From Flavobacterium sp. LC2016-12 (GTDB lineage: Bacteria; Bacteroidota; Bacteroidia; Flavobacteriales; Flavobacteriaceae), in the NCBI RefSeq assembly GCF_015351595.1, contig NZ_JADKPT010000006.1, positions 186,001-250,000 of the forward strand: a DNA stretch of 64,000 nt. Direction: 5' to 3'. How positions within the stretch are numbered: position 1 is the first letter of the stretch; each line of letters starts with the position of its first letter. The translations under genes were made by a program, and so were the position numbers. The notes beneath the pieces were generated by a model. It saw only the letters and a program-made list of their open reading frames with translations. It was not told where the DNA came from and ran no database searches. Positions 27,315 through 36,405 of the stretch are shown piece by piece.

Positions 27315-28457
27315 TTATGCTAATGCCTGTTCTAAATCAGCAATTAAATCTTCTGCATCTTCGATACCAACACTTAGTCGAACCAGATCATCAGTAATAC
27401 CAACTTCTGCTCTTTTATCTGCCGGAATAGAAGCGTGTGTCATCAAAGCAGGGTGATTTGCCAATGATTCAACTCCACCTAATGATTCAGCCAAAGTGAA
27501 TACTTTCAATTTCTCCAAAAAGGCAATAGAATCTTCTTTTTTACCAGAAACAAATGTAAATGAAACCATTCCACCAAAAGCTTTCATTTGTTTTTTGGCA
27601 ATTTCGTGAAACGGATGACTTGGTAATCCCGGATAATAAACTGTTTTTATTTTTGGATGTTTAGTTAAGTATTCTACTACTTTCTCACCGTTTTCACAGT
27701 GTCGTTGCACTCTTAATGAAAGTGTTTTAATTCCTCTTAAAACCAAAAAACTATCCATTGGTCCCAATGTTGCACCTGTAGCAAATTGTTGAAAATGCAA
27801 TTGCTCTCCTAAAGCTTCATCTTTCACAATTAAAGCTCCGGCAATAACATCAGAATGTCCTCCTAAATACTTTGTTGCCGAATGCATTACGATATCTGCT
27901 CCTAAATCAAGAGGCTTTTGTAAATATGGAGTTGCAAAAGTATTATCTACAGCAAGCCAAATTTTCTTTTCCTTAGTAATTTTCGAGATTTCTTCAATAT
28001 CAGCCAATTTCATTAATGGATTTGTTGGCGTTTCTACCCAAATCAATTTTGTATTTTCATTGATTAATGATTTCAATTTTGCGATATCAGTCATATCAAC
28101 AAAATGAAATTTAATACCTGAATCTTTATAAATTCTCGAAAACATTCTGTATGTACCACCATACAAGTCATCCATCGCAATGACTTCATCTCCCCCTTTT
28201 AAACCTCTTAAAACACAATCAGTAGCCGCTAATCCAGATGAAAATGCCAACCCGCGCGTTCCGTTTTCAATACTCGCCAAAGCATTTTCTAAAGCTGTAC
28301 GAGTTGGATTTGAAGCTCTGCTGTATTCATAATCACCCAAAGGCTGCCCAGGACTTGTTTGAATATAAGTTGAAGTTTGATAAACCGGTGGCATTACTGC
28401 TCCCGTACTTGGGTCATGATGCTGACCACCATGAATCACTTTAGTATTGAATTTCAT
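27315..28457 (-). CDS. Cys/Met-metabolism PLP enzyme (cystathionine gamma-synthase/lyase type)
   Basis: A 380-residue PLP protein. Features are QTSTYIQTSPG near residue 28, YEYSRASNPTR near 44, AFSSGLAATDCVL, WVETPTNPLMKLADI and the PLP lysine in MHSATKYLGGHSDVIAGA near 196. LGGVESLANHPALMTHASIP near the end is typical of the gamma-subfamily. Family members make or split cystathionine or release methanethiol. Sequence alone does not separate synthase from lyase with certainty; flavobacterial orthologues are usually called cystathionine gamma-synthase. It is divergent from the DUF3298 gene, with a -7 box at 28491-28498. Confidence 0.9.
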   Translation of the reverse strand: MKFNTKVIHGGQHHDPSTGAVMPPVYQTSTYIQTSPGQPLGDYEYSRASNPTRTALENALASIENGTRGLAFSSGLAATDCVLRGLKGGDEVIAMDDLYGGTYRMFSRIYKDSGIKFHFVDMTDIAKLKSLINENTKLIWVETPTNPLMKLADIEEISKITKEKKIWLAVDNTFATPYLQKPLDLGADIVMHSATKYLGGHSDVIAGALIVKDEALGEQLHFQQFATGATLGPMDSFLVLRGIKTLSLRVQRHCENGEKVVEYLTKHPKIKTVYYPGLPSHPFHEIAKKQMKAFGGMVSFTFVSGKKEDSIAFLEKLKVFTLAESLGGVESLANHPALMTHASIPADKRAEVGITDDLVRLSVGIEDAEDLIADLEQALA

Positions 28458-28490
28458 ATAGTTACAAATTTTTAATCTTTAATTCTGGTA

Positions 28491-28498
28491 CAAATTTA
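28491..28498 (-). promoter_or_regulatory. -7 box for the trans-sulfuration gene
   Basis: TAAATTTG on the minus strand, 33 bases before the ATG. No good -33 element is visible. Confidence 0.45.
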
Positions 28499-28562
28499 CC
28501 GTTTAATTTATTCTAATCCGGACACAACTTCTTACCTTTATATATAATTAACACTTTTAGAT

Positions 28563-29306
28563 ATGAAACAGTATACTTTTTTAGTCTTTTTGTTTTTAAT
28601 ATTCACTAGCTGTAGCAAAGAACTTTCTTTTGAAAATAAAACATTTGAGAAAAAATCTATTCTTCCCTGCAAAACAGATTGCCCCATAATTACTATTGAC
28701 ATTCCGATTGCAAAAAATATTCCCGTCGTAGCAGACAGCATCAACAAAAAAATATTTTTGGTCATAAAAGAAATTACTTTTTTTGGTGAAAAGCCAATAC
28801 AACTAAACGATTACAAAGCATTAACAGTTTCTTTTATCGAATCTTATGAAGAAATGCATAAAAAATTCCCCAGTGAAACCTTTGGATGGGAAGGCAAAAT
28901 TAAAGGAAATGTAGAATTTGAATCCGCCCAAATCATTAATATAAAAATCGATCATTATACATTTACTGGTGGTGCGCATGGTTATCAGGGATATCGCTCT
29001 TTATTATTTAATCCGAAAACAGGAAAAATTATTTTTTCAGATCAAATTTTTAAAAATGAAAAAGAATTTAAGGCTTTCGCCGAAAAAAGATTCCGCTCCA
29101 AATATAAAATCCCAGCAAAAGCAAACATCAACTCAACAGGATTAATGTTCGAAAATGATAAATTTCAATTGCCACAGAATATTTTTTATACAGAAGAAGG
29201 TTTGCTTTTATATTACAACTCCTATGAGGCGGCATCGTATGCAGACGGTCCAAAAGAGCTTTTATTTCCTTATGATGAAGTTAATAAGTTTTTATTGTAT
29301 CAGTAA
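28563..29306 (+). CDS. DUF3298/DUF4163 domain lipoprotein
   Basis: A 247-residue predicted lipoprotein: signal sequence MKQYTFLVFLFLIFTSC with a lipobox Cys at 17. The mature part has PCKTDCPIITIDIPIA then the DUF4163-like region, and YTFTGGAHGYQGYRSLLFNPKTG followed by an IFSDQIF stretch. That GGAHG pattern marks the DUF3298 module, also found in RsiV-like anti-sigma factors, where it binds lysozyme. Here there is no anti-sigma part, so the protein may be a ligand-binding envelope lipoprotein; that is inference. FYTEEGLLLYYNSYEAASYADG near the end is also family-typical. Confidence 0.88.
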   Translation: MKQYTFLVFLFLIFTSCSKELSFENKTFEKKSILPCKTDCPIITIDIPIAKNIPVVADSINKKIFLVIKEITFFGEKPIQLNDYKALTVSFIESYEEMHKKFPSETFGWEGKIKGNVEFESAQIINIKIDHYTFTGGAHGYQGYRSLLFNPKTGKIIFSDQIFKNEKEFKAFAEKRFRSKYKIPAKANINSTGLMFENDKFQLPQNIFYTEEGLLLYYNSYEAASYADGPKELLFPYDEVNKFLLYQ

Positions 29307-29329
29307 TTTAAAAAAATACACTGTGAGTT

Positions 29330-29353
29330 AGACGCACTGCTGTGCGCCTCTAC
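29330..29353 (+). repeat. Direct repeat copy 1, downstream of the AlbA_2 gene
   Basis: A 24-base unit beginning AGACGCACTGCTGTGCG and ending CTCTAC, with an internal GCGCAC-type hairpin. It matches 30583-30606 at 22 of 24 positions in the same orientation. Confidence 0.75.
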
Positions 29354-29381
29354 GGAAAACCTTTGCCGCTTTGAACCTTTG

Positions 29382-30533
29382 CTACTTTGCACCTTCCTGG
29401 AAATCATATTTCATTTTCCGCAAAATTCTTAAGGCTTCTTTAAAAGACAAATAGACCTGCGAAAAAGGCTTCAAAAGTATTTTTGAATCGATAAGCTTTT
29501 GCTTGGCTTCATCAAAACCATTCAAATAACAAATCATAAAAGTGGATGGAAGATTTTCCAGATCGACCATTTCACGTTCTGACAAAGCAGTCCCTTTTTG
29601 CAGTTTTTGAAGTAATGCCATATTTGAATTGTAAATATGATACAGCATTTTTCGATTAAATTCTGGTGGCTGAAAAAGCATTTTTCGATCGATTTTGTAA
29701 TAACCATTATCAAAGAAACGAATGGTTTGTTCCTCCAATGGATAATAACTTGTTTTATCATTTAACCCTAACGGGACATATTCGGTAATTGTAAAACTAT
29801 CATCATCAAAAACAATAGTAACAACATCTTGGGCCGAATAAAAAAGTTTAATTTGTTCGTTGATCAATTCAATATCAACTCTGGAAAGAAAGGTTTTATC
29901 CCGTGATTTTTTAGGAACTCCCGCCCAGCAAATCACAAATAATTCTTTAAAAACACGATATTTCGGCGACATATCTTTATGTCTGAAATTCATAAAATCG
30001 ATTACACCATCAAGTGTATATTGAATGCTGTTTCTGGAGCTGTTTTCAATCCCAATTACCGTTTCTGTATTCTGGTAATTTTTCTCTACTTCACCTTCAA
30101 CCGGAATCGAATTACTGCCTCGCCTCACAAAAACACTATTCGCTAAAATAGTATGAATTCCTTTTTTAAAATAAGAAATTTTGTTCTTGGGTTTGATCGT
30201 TACCAATCCGATTACTTTGTCTTTTGGAAGATTTGGAAACGGTACATTCTCATATTGAATTTTAGGCGGATTTTCTAAAAAAGCATTGACGAGATTTTGA
30301 ATTCGGCTATCATCAAAGAAATCATCACCAACAATTTCATTATCCTGATCTTCGACACCAACAACGATATAAGAATTATTGGTTGGGTTAGAATTTGATA
30401 AAGCGCAAATGTGCTTCAGAAACTTCCCTTTTCCTTCGCGCGTATGCAAATTCAACTGCCTTTTTTTATCATAAAAACTGCTCTCATCATTATGAGCGAG
30501 CAGGTTTTTTATTAAAAGGCGTTTGTTGATCAT
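29382..30533 (-). CDS. AlbA_2/Schlafen-like putative DNA- or RNA-binding protein
   Basis: A 383-residue cytosolic protein. The N-terminal 150 residues look like an AlbA_2 (Schlafen AAA_4-type) domain: ESSFYDKKRQLNLHTREGKG, KHICALSNSNPTNNSYIVVGVED and NSVFVRRGSNSIPV. The rest has no motif I recognise. Proteins with this domain are often called ATP-binding or transcriptional regulators, but no Walker A is visible, so ATP binding is unsupported. The gene lies between two direct copies of a 24-base repeat, suggesting it may have arrived as a small unit. It follows the SDR gene by 74 bases on the same strand. Confidence 0.75.
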   Translation of the reverse strand: MINKRLLIKNLLAHNDESSFYDKKRQLNLHTREGKGKFLKHICALSNSNPTNNSYIVVGVEDQDNEIVGDDFFDDSRIQNLVNAFLENPPKIQYENVPFPNLPKDKVIGLVTIKPKNKISYFKKGIHTILANSVFVRRGSNSIPVEGEVEKNYQNTETVIGIENSSRNSIQYTLDGVIDFMNFRHKDMSPKYRVFKELFVICWAGVPKKSRDKTFLSRVDIELINEQIKLFYSAQDVVTIVFDDDSFTITEYVPLGLNDKTSYYPLEEQTIRFFDNGYYKIDRKMLFQPPEFNRKMLYHIYNSNMALLQKLQKGTALSEREMVDLENLPSTFMICYLNGFDEAKQKLIDSKILLKPFSQVYLSFKEALRILRKMKYDFQEGAK

Positions 30534-30582
30534 TTTTTAAGTTTTTTTGCCACAAATTACACAAATTCCAACTAATTAAAAA

Positions 30583-30606
30583 AGACGCACTACTGTGCGT
30601 CTCTAC
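30583..30606 (+). repeat. Direct repeat copy 2, upstream of the AlbA_2 gene
   Basis: AGACGCACTACTGTGCG continuing to CTCTAC. It contains the perfect hairpin GACGCAC-TACT-GTGCGTC. Same orientation as 29330-29353. Confidence 0.75.
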
Positions 30607-30607
30607 A

Positions 30608-31363
30608 TTATATATTCTTTTTAACAATTGTCGCCGAGGCCTGTGCCGTCGGATAAACAATTAAATCTGCAATATTTACATGGTATTTTCTTGAGACCAC
30701 AAAATGAATAATATCTGCAATATCTTCTGCTTGTAAAGCATCTAAACCCTTGTATACGTTTGATGCTCTGTCGGCATCGCCTTTAAAACGAACTTCACTG
30801 AATTCGGTTTCAACCATTCCCGGATGAATTGCTCCTACTCTGATTCCGTAAGGATTCAGGTCCATTCGCATTCCGTTATTAATAGCATCAACAGCATGTT
30901 TTGATGCACAATATACATTTCCGTTTGGATACACTTCTTTACCGGCAATTGAACCAATATTGATAATATGTCCCGCTTTTCTTTCGATCATATGCGGAAT
31001 AATCGCTTTTGAAACATATAAGAGCCCTTTGACATTAATATCGATCATAGCATCCCAATCGTCAATATTTCCGTTTTGAATTGGATCTAAACCGTGTGCA
31101 TTACCTGCATTATTTATTAAAACGTCAATTTGAGCAAATTCTGCTGGCAATGAATTGATACTTTCAAAAACAGCCTCTTTATCACGAACATCAAAAGAAA
31201 GGGAATGCACTTCTGTATAAGCCGAAAGTTCTTTTTCCAGTTCAACTAAACGTTCTTTACGTCTTCCGCAAAGGATAATTTTATAATCGTTTTTCGCCAT
31301 TATTTGTGCGGTTGCTTTTCCAATTCCGCTCGTGGCTCCAGTAATTAAAACTGTTTTTTTCAT
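30608..31363 (-). CDS. SDR family oxidoreductase (YdfG-like)
   Basis: A 251-residue classical short-chain dehydrogenase. It has TGATSGIGKATA (cofactor loop, residues 7-18), CGRRKERL (Arg suggests NADP preference), NNAGNAHGLDP (about 86), INIGSIAGKE with the catalytic Ser (about 138), and YCASKHA with Tyr and Lys (about 151-155). HPGMVETEFSEVRF follows. This pattern fits the YdfG group, which oxidises serine-like 3-hydroxy acids or reduces malonic semialdehyde; the exact substrate is not determinable. Flanking DNA carries typical flavobacterial intergenic repeats on both sides. Confidence 0.9.
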   Translation of the reverse strand: MKKTVLITGATSGIGKATAQIMAKNDYKIILCGRRKERLVELEKELSAYTEVHSLSFDVRDKEAVFESINSLPAEFAQIDVLINNAGNAHGLDPIQNGNIDDWDAMIDINVKGLLYVSKAIIPHMIERKAGHIINIGSIAGKEVYPNGNVYCASKHAVDAINNGMRMDLNPYGIRVGAIHPGMVETEFSEVRFKGDADRASNVYKGLDALQAEDIADIIHFVVSRKYHVNIADLIVYPTAQASATIVKKNI

Positions 31364-31382
31364 TCTTCTTGTGTTTTATTTT

Positions 31383-31585
31383 AACACATAGAGACATAGT
31401 TTAAAAAGCTTAAAAAAGGCATTTCACTTTGCATGAAAACACATAGGTATATGTAAATGACTGGTCGTTTATTTTTACCTTCTTTAAACAATAAAATCTA
31501 TGTTTCTATATGTTTAATTTTTTAAAGCCACAGATTAAAGGATTAAAATGATTTTTCAATCTGTGAGAATCTTTTAATCTTTGGC
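31383..31585. repeat. Two successive intergenic inverted repeats
   Basis: The first has arms near 31383-31403 (AACACATAGAGACATAG type) and 31497-31516. The second has GCCACAGATTAAAGGATT at 31527-31544 and its near complement at 31568-31585 (16 of 18, plus one G-U). No gene is visible. They sit between the aldo/keto reductase and SDR genes. Confidence 0.65.
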
Positions 31586-31638
31586 AAATGTTTAGTATTA
31601 CAAACTGAATACTTAAAACTGCGACTGAATACTAAAAA

Positions 31639-32514
31639 TTAAGGCACATCATCGCCCATACTTTCCGTCCAGATTGCAAACCAGTCTTCTCTATCCATTT
31701 CTAATTCGGCGGCTTTCATCAACGATTGAATTCGGGCAACATTTACTGTTCCCGCAATCGGAATTACGCCTGCAGGGTGTTTTAAAATCCAGGCCAACAA
31801 AAGTGTATCTGAACCAAAACTGTATTTCTGAACCAATTCAGAAAGCAGTTTTTTCAAACGGCGTGTCTTTTTAGTATCTTCTCTAAAAACTGTCCCAAGC
31901 GGATTCCATGACAATGGTCGAATTCCATGAGTTTGCATATAATCTAAACTTCCATCCGTCATCGCTTCAAAATGTGTCGCAGAAAATTGCACCTGATTAA
32001 AACTTACTTCTGTTTTCGAACGAATCAATTCGGTTTGAGAACTAGTAAAATTTGAAAGTCCGAAATCAATAATTTTTCCTTCTGATTTTAGTTTCTCTAC
32101 CGCTTCAGCAATTTCATCGGCTTGCATTAACGGACTTGGCCTGTGCAATAAAAAAACATCAATAAAATCTGTTTTTAATTTCTTTAGAGATTCTTCAGCA
32201 GACCAGATAATATAATCCTTCGAATATTCATAATGTTTGATTTTATTCTCCGGGCGTTTTTCAGCAACCATCTGAATGCCGCACTTGGTAATTAACTGTA
32301 ATTTTTCTCTGGAAATTTTACTTGCTTGGAAAGCTTTTCCAAAATCTGCTTCTGTAGTATAAGATCCGTAAATATCGGCGTGATCAAAAGTGGTAATTTT
32401 GTTTTCGATACAGATCTGTATCATGTTTTCCATTTCTTTAGTTGTAAGGTTTTTATCCCAAACTCCCCAATTCATAGTGCCCGAAATTATAGGCGATAAC
32501 GTTGTTTTGCTCAT
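31639..32514 (-). CDS. Aldo/keto reductase
   Basis: A 291-residue TIM-barrel oxidoreductase. It shows TFDHADIYGSYTTEADFGKAF (catalytic Asp and Tyr, about 38-50), LQLITKCGIQ (catalytic Lys), IDVFLLHRPSPLMQADE (catalytic His), DFGLSNFTSSQ, and the NADPH-binding end IPIAGTVNVARIQ. This is the YdhF-like branch of the family. The substrate is unknown. The start MSKTTLSPIISGTMNWG is supported by the barrel-opening G-T-M-N-W strand. It stands alone on the minus strand, divergent from the moxR operon. Confidence 0.9.
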   Translation of the reverse strand: MSKTTLSPIISGTMNWGVWDKNLTTKEMENMIQICIENKITTFDHADIYGSYTTEADFGKAFQASKISREKLQLITKCGIQMVAEKRPENKIKHYEYSKDYIIWSAEESLKKLKTDFIDVFLLHRPSPLMQADEIAEAVEKLKSEGKIIDFGLSNFTSSQTELIRSKTEVSFNQVQFSATHFEAMTDGSLDYMQTHGIRPLSWNPLGTVFREDTKKTRRLKKLLSELVQKYSFGSDTLLLAWILKHPAGVIPIAGTVNVARIQSLMKAAELEMDREDWFAIWTESMGDDVP

Positions 32515-32738
32515 GGTTTTATTGCGTTATTTTTGGTAATAAATATGCTTTTGTAGAGCATAATCATCAAAGTTCTTAAAAATATAAAAATAGATTCACA
32601 ATTCGTCCTTAAAATTAGGTCTTTGGTCGAAGTTTTAACCATTCTTTAACATCTTACTTCTCAAAAAATATTCAATTTGCACTCTCAAAAACAAGGCGTA
32701 AAAATCAAAGGTTCAAAAAGGCTTTTAAAAATATTTAT

Positions 32739-33743
32739 ATGGAAGAAAATACAACGACTTTAGACATTAGAGCGATAAATGAAAAAATTGAAAGAGAAAG
32801 TGCTTTTATAGACCTTCTTACAATGGAAATGAACAAAGTTATTGTGGGCCAGAAACACATGGTCGAACGTTTATTAATTGGTCTTTTAGGGCAAGGGCAT
32901 ATTTTATTAGAAGGTGTTCCTGGTTTAGCAAAGACTTTAGCAATCAACACACTTTCGCAAGCAGTTCAAGGTTCTTTCAGCCGTATCCAGTTTACTCCGG
33001 ATTTATTACCTGCCGATGTTATTGGAACAATGATTTACAATATCAAGGCAAACGAATTCTCAATTAAAAAAGGGCCAATTTTTGCTAATTTCGTACTTGC
33101 CGATGAGATCAACCGTGCTCCTGCAAAAGTTCAGTCAGCACTTTTAGAGGCGATGCAGGAAAAACAAGTTACTATTGGCGACACGACTTTCAAATTAGAT
33201 CGTCCGTTTTTAGTATTGGCAACTCAAAACCCTGTTGAGCAAGAAGGAACATACCAACTTCCTGAAGCTCAAGTTGACCGTTTCATGCTTAAAACCGTAA
33301 TTGATTATCCAAAAATTGATGAAGAACGTTTTGTAATTCGTCAAAACTTAAAAGGAAGTTACGAAAAAGTAAATCCAGTAGTTTCTGTAGAACAAATTTT
33401 GCGTGCGCAAGAAGCTGTTCGTGAAGTTTACATGGACGAAAAAATCGAAAAATATATCTTAGATATCATCTTTGCTACTCGTTATCCAGAGAAGTACAAA
33501 CTTGCGGACTTAAAACCTCTTATTAGTTTTGGAGCATCGCCACGTGGAAGTATCAATTTAGCCAATGCGGCAAAATGTTACGCTTTCATCAAACGTCGTG
33601 GTTATGTAATTCCAGAAGACGTTCGTGCAGTTGTACATGATGTTTTACGTCACAGAGTTGGAATAACGTATGAGGCTGAAGCCGAAAACATTACTTCTGT
33701 AGACATTATCAACAAAATCGTAAACGAGATTGAAGTACCTTAA
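32739..33743 (+). CDS. moxR: MoxR family AAA+ ATPase
   Basis: A 334-residue AAA+ protein. It has a Walker A-type loop LLEGVPGLAKTLA (about residue 54), FTPDLLPADVIG, Walker B FVLADEINRAPAKVQSALLEAM (about 122), sensor 1 LATQNPVEQEGTY and the C-terminal sensor 2 SPRGSINLANAAK. MoxR ATPases act as chaperones for von Willebrand A partners, which follow directly: a DUF58 protein, BatA and BatB. It is the first gene of an eight-gene plus-strand operon. A -7-like CAATTTG lies upstream but does not match the consensus well. Confidence 0.95.
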   Translation: MEENTTTLDIRAINEKIERESAFIDLLTMEMNKVIVGQKHMVERLLIGLLGQGHILLEGVPGLAKTLAINTLSQAVQGSFSRIQFTPDLLPADVIGTMIYNIKANEFSIKKGPIFANFVLADEINRAPAKVQSALLEAMQEKQVTIGDTTFKLDRPFLVLATQNPVEQEGTYQLPEAQVDRFMLKTVIDYPKIDEERFVIRQNLKGSYEKVNPVVSVEQILRAQEAVREVYMDEKIEKYILDIIFATRYPEKYKLADLKPLISFGASPRGSINLANAAKCYAFIKRRGYVIPEDVRAVVHDVLRHRVGITYEAEAENITSVDIINKIVNEIEVP

Positions 33744-33746
33744 AAA

Positions 33747-33819
33747 TTTGTTTAATGTTTCAGGTTTCAGGTTGTTGTAAAGCAAACCTGAAACTTGAAA
33801 CTTTTAAACTTTAAACAAA
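33747..33819 (+). repeat. Inverted repeat between moxR and the DUF58 gene
   Basis: TTTGTTTAATGTTTCAGG and TTTAAACAAA-type arms enclose a stem built of TTTCAGGTTTCAGGTT and AACCTGAAACTTGAAA. No T run follows, so it is an mRNA-processing or stability element rather than a clear terminator. Confidence 0.6.
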
Positions 33820-33823
33820 TCCA

Positions 33824-34687
33824 ATGGATACAAAAGAGCTTTTAAAAAAAGTACGGAAAATAGAAATCAAAACCAAAAGACTGAGTAATCATATCTTTTC
33901 GGGAGAGTACCATTCTTCATTTAAAGGACGCGGGATGACTTTTAGCGAAGTGCGTCAATACCAATATGGCGATGATATTCGTAACATCGACTGGAATGTA
34001 ACCGCACGTTATAACGAAGCCCACGTAAAAGTTTTTGAAGAAGAACGAGAATTGACCATGATGTTAATGGTTGATATTTCGGGCTCTGAAGGTTTTGGTT
34101 CAAAAAGTCAATTCAAAAAAGACATCGTCACCGAAATTGCGGCAACTATGGCTTTTTCGGCTACACAAAACAATGACAAAATCGGATTAATATTATTTTC
34201 TGATAATGTCGAATTGTATATTCCACCCAAAAAAGGCCGTTCGCACGTTTTGAGAATCATTCGTGAATTGATCGAATTTGAACCAAAAAGCCATAAAACG
34301 GATATTTCGCAAGCGTTGAAGTTTTTATCAGGAACGCAAAAAAAGAAAGCGATCGTTTTTGTAATTTCTGACTTCATGTCTGAAAATTACGAACAGACCT
34401 TAAAAATTGCTTCTAAAAAACATGATATTACTGGTGTACGAGTATATGACATCCGCGAAGAAAAAATCCCGAATTTAGGAATGGTAAGTATGCTTGACGC
34501 TGAAACCGGAAAAATTCAATTGGTCGATACAGGCTCCAAATCAGTGCGAATGAATTATGAAAAACATTATCACGACAGAGTCAATTATTTCAAAGATATT
34601 TTCAGTAAATCAGGAGCTGGCGTTGTAAACACAAGAGTCGACGAAAATTACGTAACAAAATTACTTGGTTATTTTAAGTCTCGTTAA
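33824..34687 (+). CDS. DUF58 domain protein (von Willebrand A-like)
   Basis: A 287-residue protein. It carries the DUF58 signature GRGMTFSEVRQYQYGDDIRNIDWNVTAR (about 31-60), then VDISGSEGFGSKSQ, a von Willebrand A metal-site motif (DxSxS), and FVISDFMS. No membrane segment or signal peptide. DUF58 proteins are the standard partners of MoxR ATPases; here moxR lies just upstream, separated by an inverted repeat. In Bacteroides and Francisella, moxR/bat operons are linked to aerotolerance and envelope stress. Role in this organism is inferred. Confidence 0.93.
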   Translation: MDTKELLKKVRKIEIKTKRLSNHIFSGEYHSSFKGRGMTFSEVRQYQYGDDIRNIDWNVTARYNEAHVKVFEEERELTMMLMVDISGSEGFGSKSQFKKDIVTEIAATMAFSATQNNDKIGLILFSDNVELYIPPKKGRSHVLRIIRELIEFEPKSHKTDISQALKFLSGTQKKKAIVFVISDFMSENYEQTLKIASKKHDITGVRVYDIREEKIPNLGMVSMLDAETGKIQLVDTGSKSVRMNYEKHYHDRVNYFKDIFSKSGAGVVNTRVDENYVTKLLGYFKSR

Positions 34688-34773
34688 TTTGAGGTTTCGA
34701 TCATTATCAGTTTCAAAAATAAATTTTCAAAAATAAGCATTCGTTTTAGACTAAAATCTGAATCAAAAATCAA

Positions 34774-36405
34774 ATGAAATTAAAATTTTACATATTTCTA
34801 TTTTTGCTTACTTCAGCTGTTTTTGCACAACAAAAACAAGTTGAAACAAGTATTGATACTACAAAAAATAAAATTGGAGCCGAATTTAAATTAACGCTTA
34901 AAACGGTTGTAAGCTCAAAATCGAAAGTTGTTTTTCCTAAACTAAAAAACATTGGCCCTTTAGAAGTAATTCAATCGTACCCAATCGATACCGTTAAGAA
35001 AAATGACACTTACGAACTGATCAAAAAATACGGCTTAACCCAATTTGATTCAGGAAAGTATACAATCCCAAGTATCAAAATTTTAATTGATAAAAAACCT
35101 TATTTATCAGATTCTATTCGTGTTGAAGTTGCCAATGTAAAAGTGGATACTCTACAACAAAAAATGTACGACATCAAAGATATTTCCAGTGCAGACAGCA
35201 ACAACGATTGGTGGATTTATGTTCTGATTGTAATTGTAATTCTTGCAATTGGTGCTTTTGTATATTGGTATGTTAAAAAACATCAGAAGAAAAAAATCGA
35301 AGAAGAAGTTTATAAAACTCCGATTGAAAAAGCGACGAGTTTATTGAATAACCTGGAATCAAAAGAATTAGTTCAAAAAGGTGAAATCAAAGAATACTAT
35401 AGTGAATTAACAGATATTGCGCGTAATTATATTGAAGAAGCGATTCATATTCCGGCAATGGAAAGCACTACTTCTGAATTGATTCAGGCAATAAGATTGG
35501 CTTCTACCAAAAAGAAAATGACGTTGACTCCTGAAACCGTTGAGAATTTAGAACGCGTTTTACGTCAGGCGGATTTAGTAAAATTTGCAAAATCTAAACC
35601 ATTGGATTTTGAAATCACAGATGATAGAAATAAAATCCAGAAAGTAATTTTAACACTAGACAATGCAATTCCTACAGAAGTTCCGGCTGAAGAAGAAGAT
35701 CAATTACTGAACGAAGCGCAAAGACAAAAGCAAATTCAGCTTCAATTGCGTAAAAAACGCAACAAACGAATTACTCTTGCCGTGGCAACTGTTGTCTTCT
35801 TGTTAACTGCAACAACAACATTTTTCGTAGTAACAAAAGGCTTCGCTTATGTAAAGGATAATGTTATTGGTCATCCTTCAAAAGAATTATTAGAAGGTGA
35901 ATGGGTAAAAAGTGCTTACGGAAATCCAGCTGTTCAAATTGAAACTCCAAAAGTTTTAAAACGAATGGACACCCAAAAAGTATTACCTAAAGAAGCGATG
36001 GCTTTGATCAAAGAAATGCAGCTTTTCGCCTACGGAAGTATGATTGACAATTTCTATGTTACCGTTTCAACCAGTAAATTTAAAAATCCTGTTGAGCTTG
36101 ATTTAGCAAAAACTTTAGAAGGTACTTTAAAAATAATTGAAGCTCAGGGCGGACAAAATATTATTGTAAAACAAGAAGATTTCCAGACTAATTCAGGTAT
36201 TCAGGGTCTAAAAGGATATGGAACAATGACAGTTTTAAATCCTGTTAGTAAAACAAGTACAAAAGCATATTATGAAATTTTGCTTTTTAAACAAGATCAG
36301 GGATTACAGCAAATTATGATTTTACATCAGGAAGGCGATACATATGCAAATGACATTACAACCCGAATTTTAAATTCTGTTGAACTTCAAAAAGCGAGCA
36401 ATTAA
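34774..36405 (+). CDS. BatD-like membrane protein of the moxR-bat operon
   Basis: A 543-residue protein. A signal peptide ends near VFAQ (about 18). An N-terminal periplasmic Ig-like region resembles the first BatD domain (residues 20-130, KLTLKTVVSSKSKVVFPK). A transmembrane helix follows (about 147-165), then a cytosolic helical part with TPIEKATSLLNNLESKEL, as in DUF4381-type proteins. A second helix lies about 330-350, and a C-terminal domain of about 190 residues follows. Its stop overlaps the batA ATG by one base (TAATG), so the two are translationally coupled. The C-terminal domain has no family I recognise. Confidence 0.82.
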   Translation: MKLKFYIFLFLLTSAVFAQQKQVETSIDTTKNKIGAEFKLTLKTVVSSKSKVVFPKLKNIGPLEVIQSYPIDTVKKNDTYELIKKYGLTQFDSGKYTIPSIKILIDKKPYLSDSIRVEVANVKVDTLQQKMYDIKDISSADSNNDWWIYVLIVIVILAIGAFVYWYVKKHQKKKIEEEVYKTPIEKATSLLNNLESKELVQKGEIKEYYSELTDIARNYIEEAIHIPAMESTTSELIQAIRLASTKKKMTLTPETVENLERVLRQADLVKFAKSKPLDFEITDDRNKIQKVILTLDNAIPTEVPAEEEDQLLNEAQRQKQIQLQLRKKRNKRITLAVATVVFLLTATTTFFVVTKGFAYVKDNVIGHPSKELLEGEWVKSAYGNPAVQIETPKVLKRMDTQKVLPKEAMALIKEMQLFAYGSMIDNFYVTVSTSKFKNPVELDLAKTLEGTLKIIEAQGGQNIIVKQEDFQTNSGIQGLKGYGTMTVLNPVSKTSTKAYYEILLFKQDQGLQQIMILHQEGDTYANDITTRILNSVELQKASN

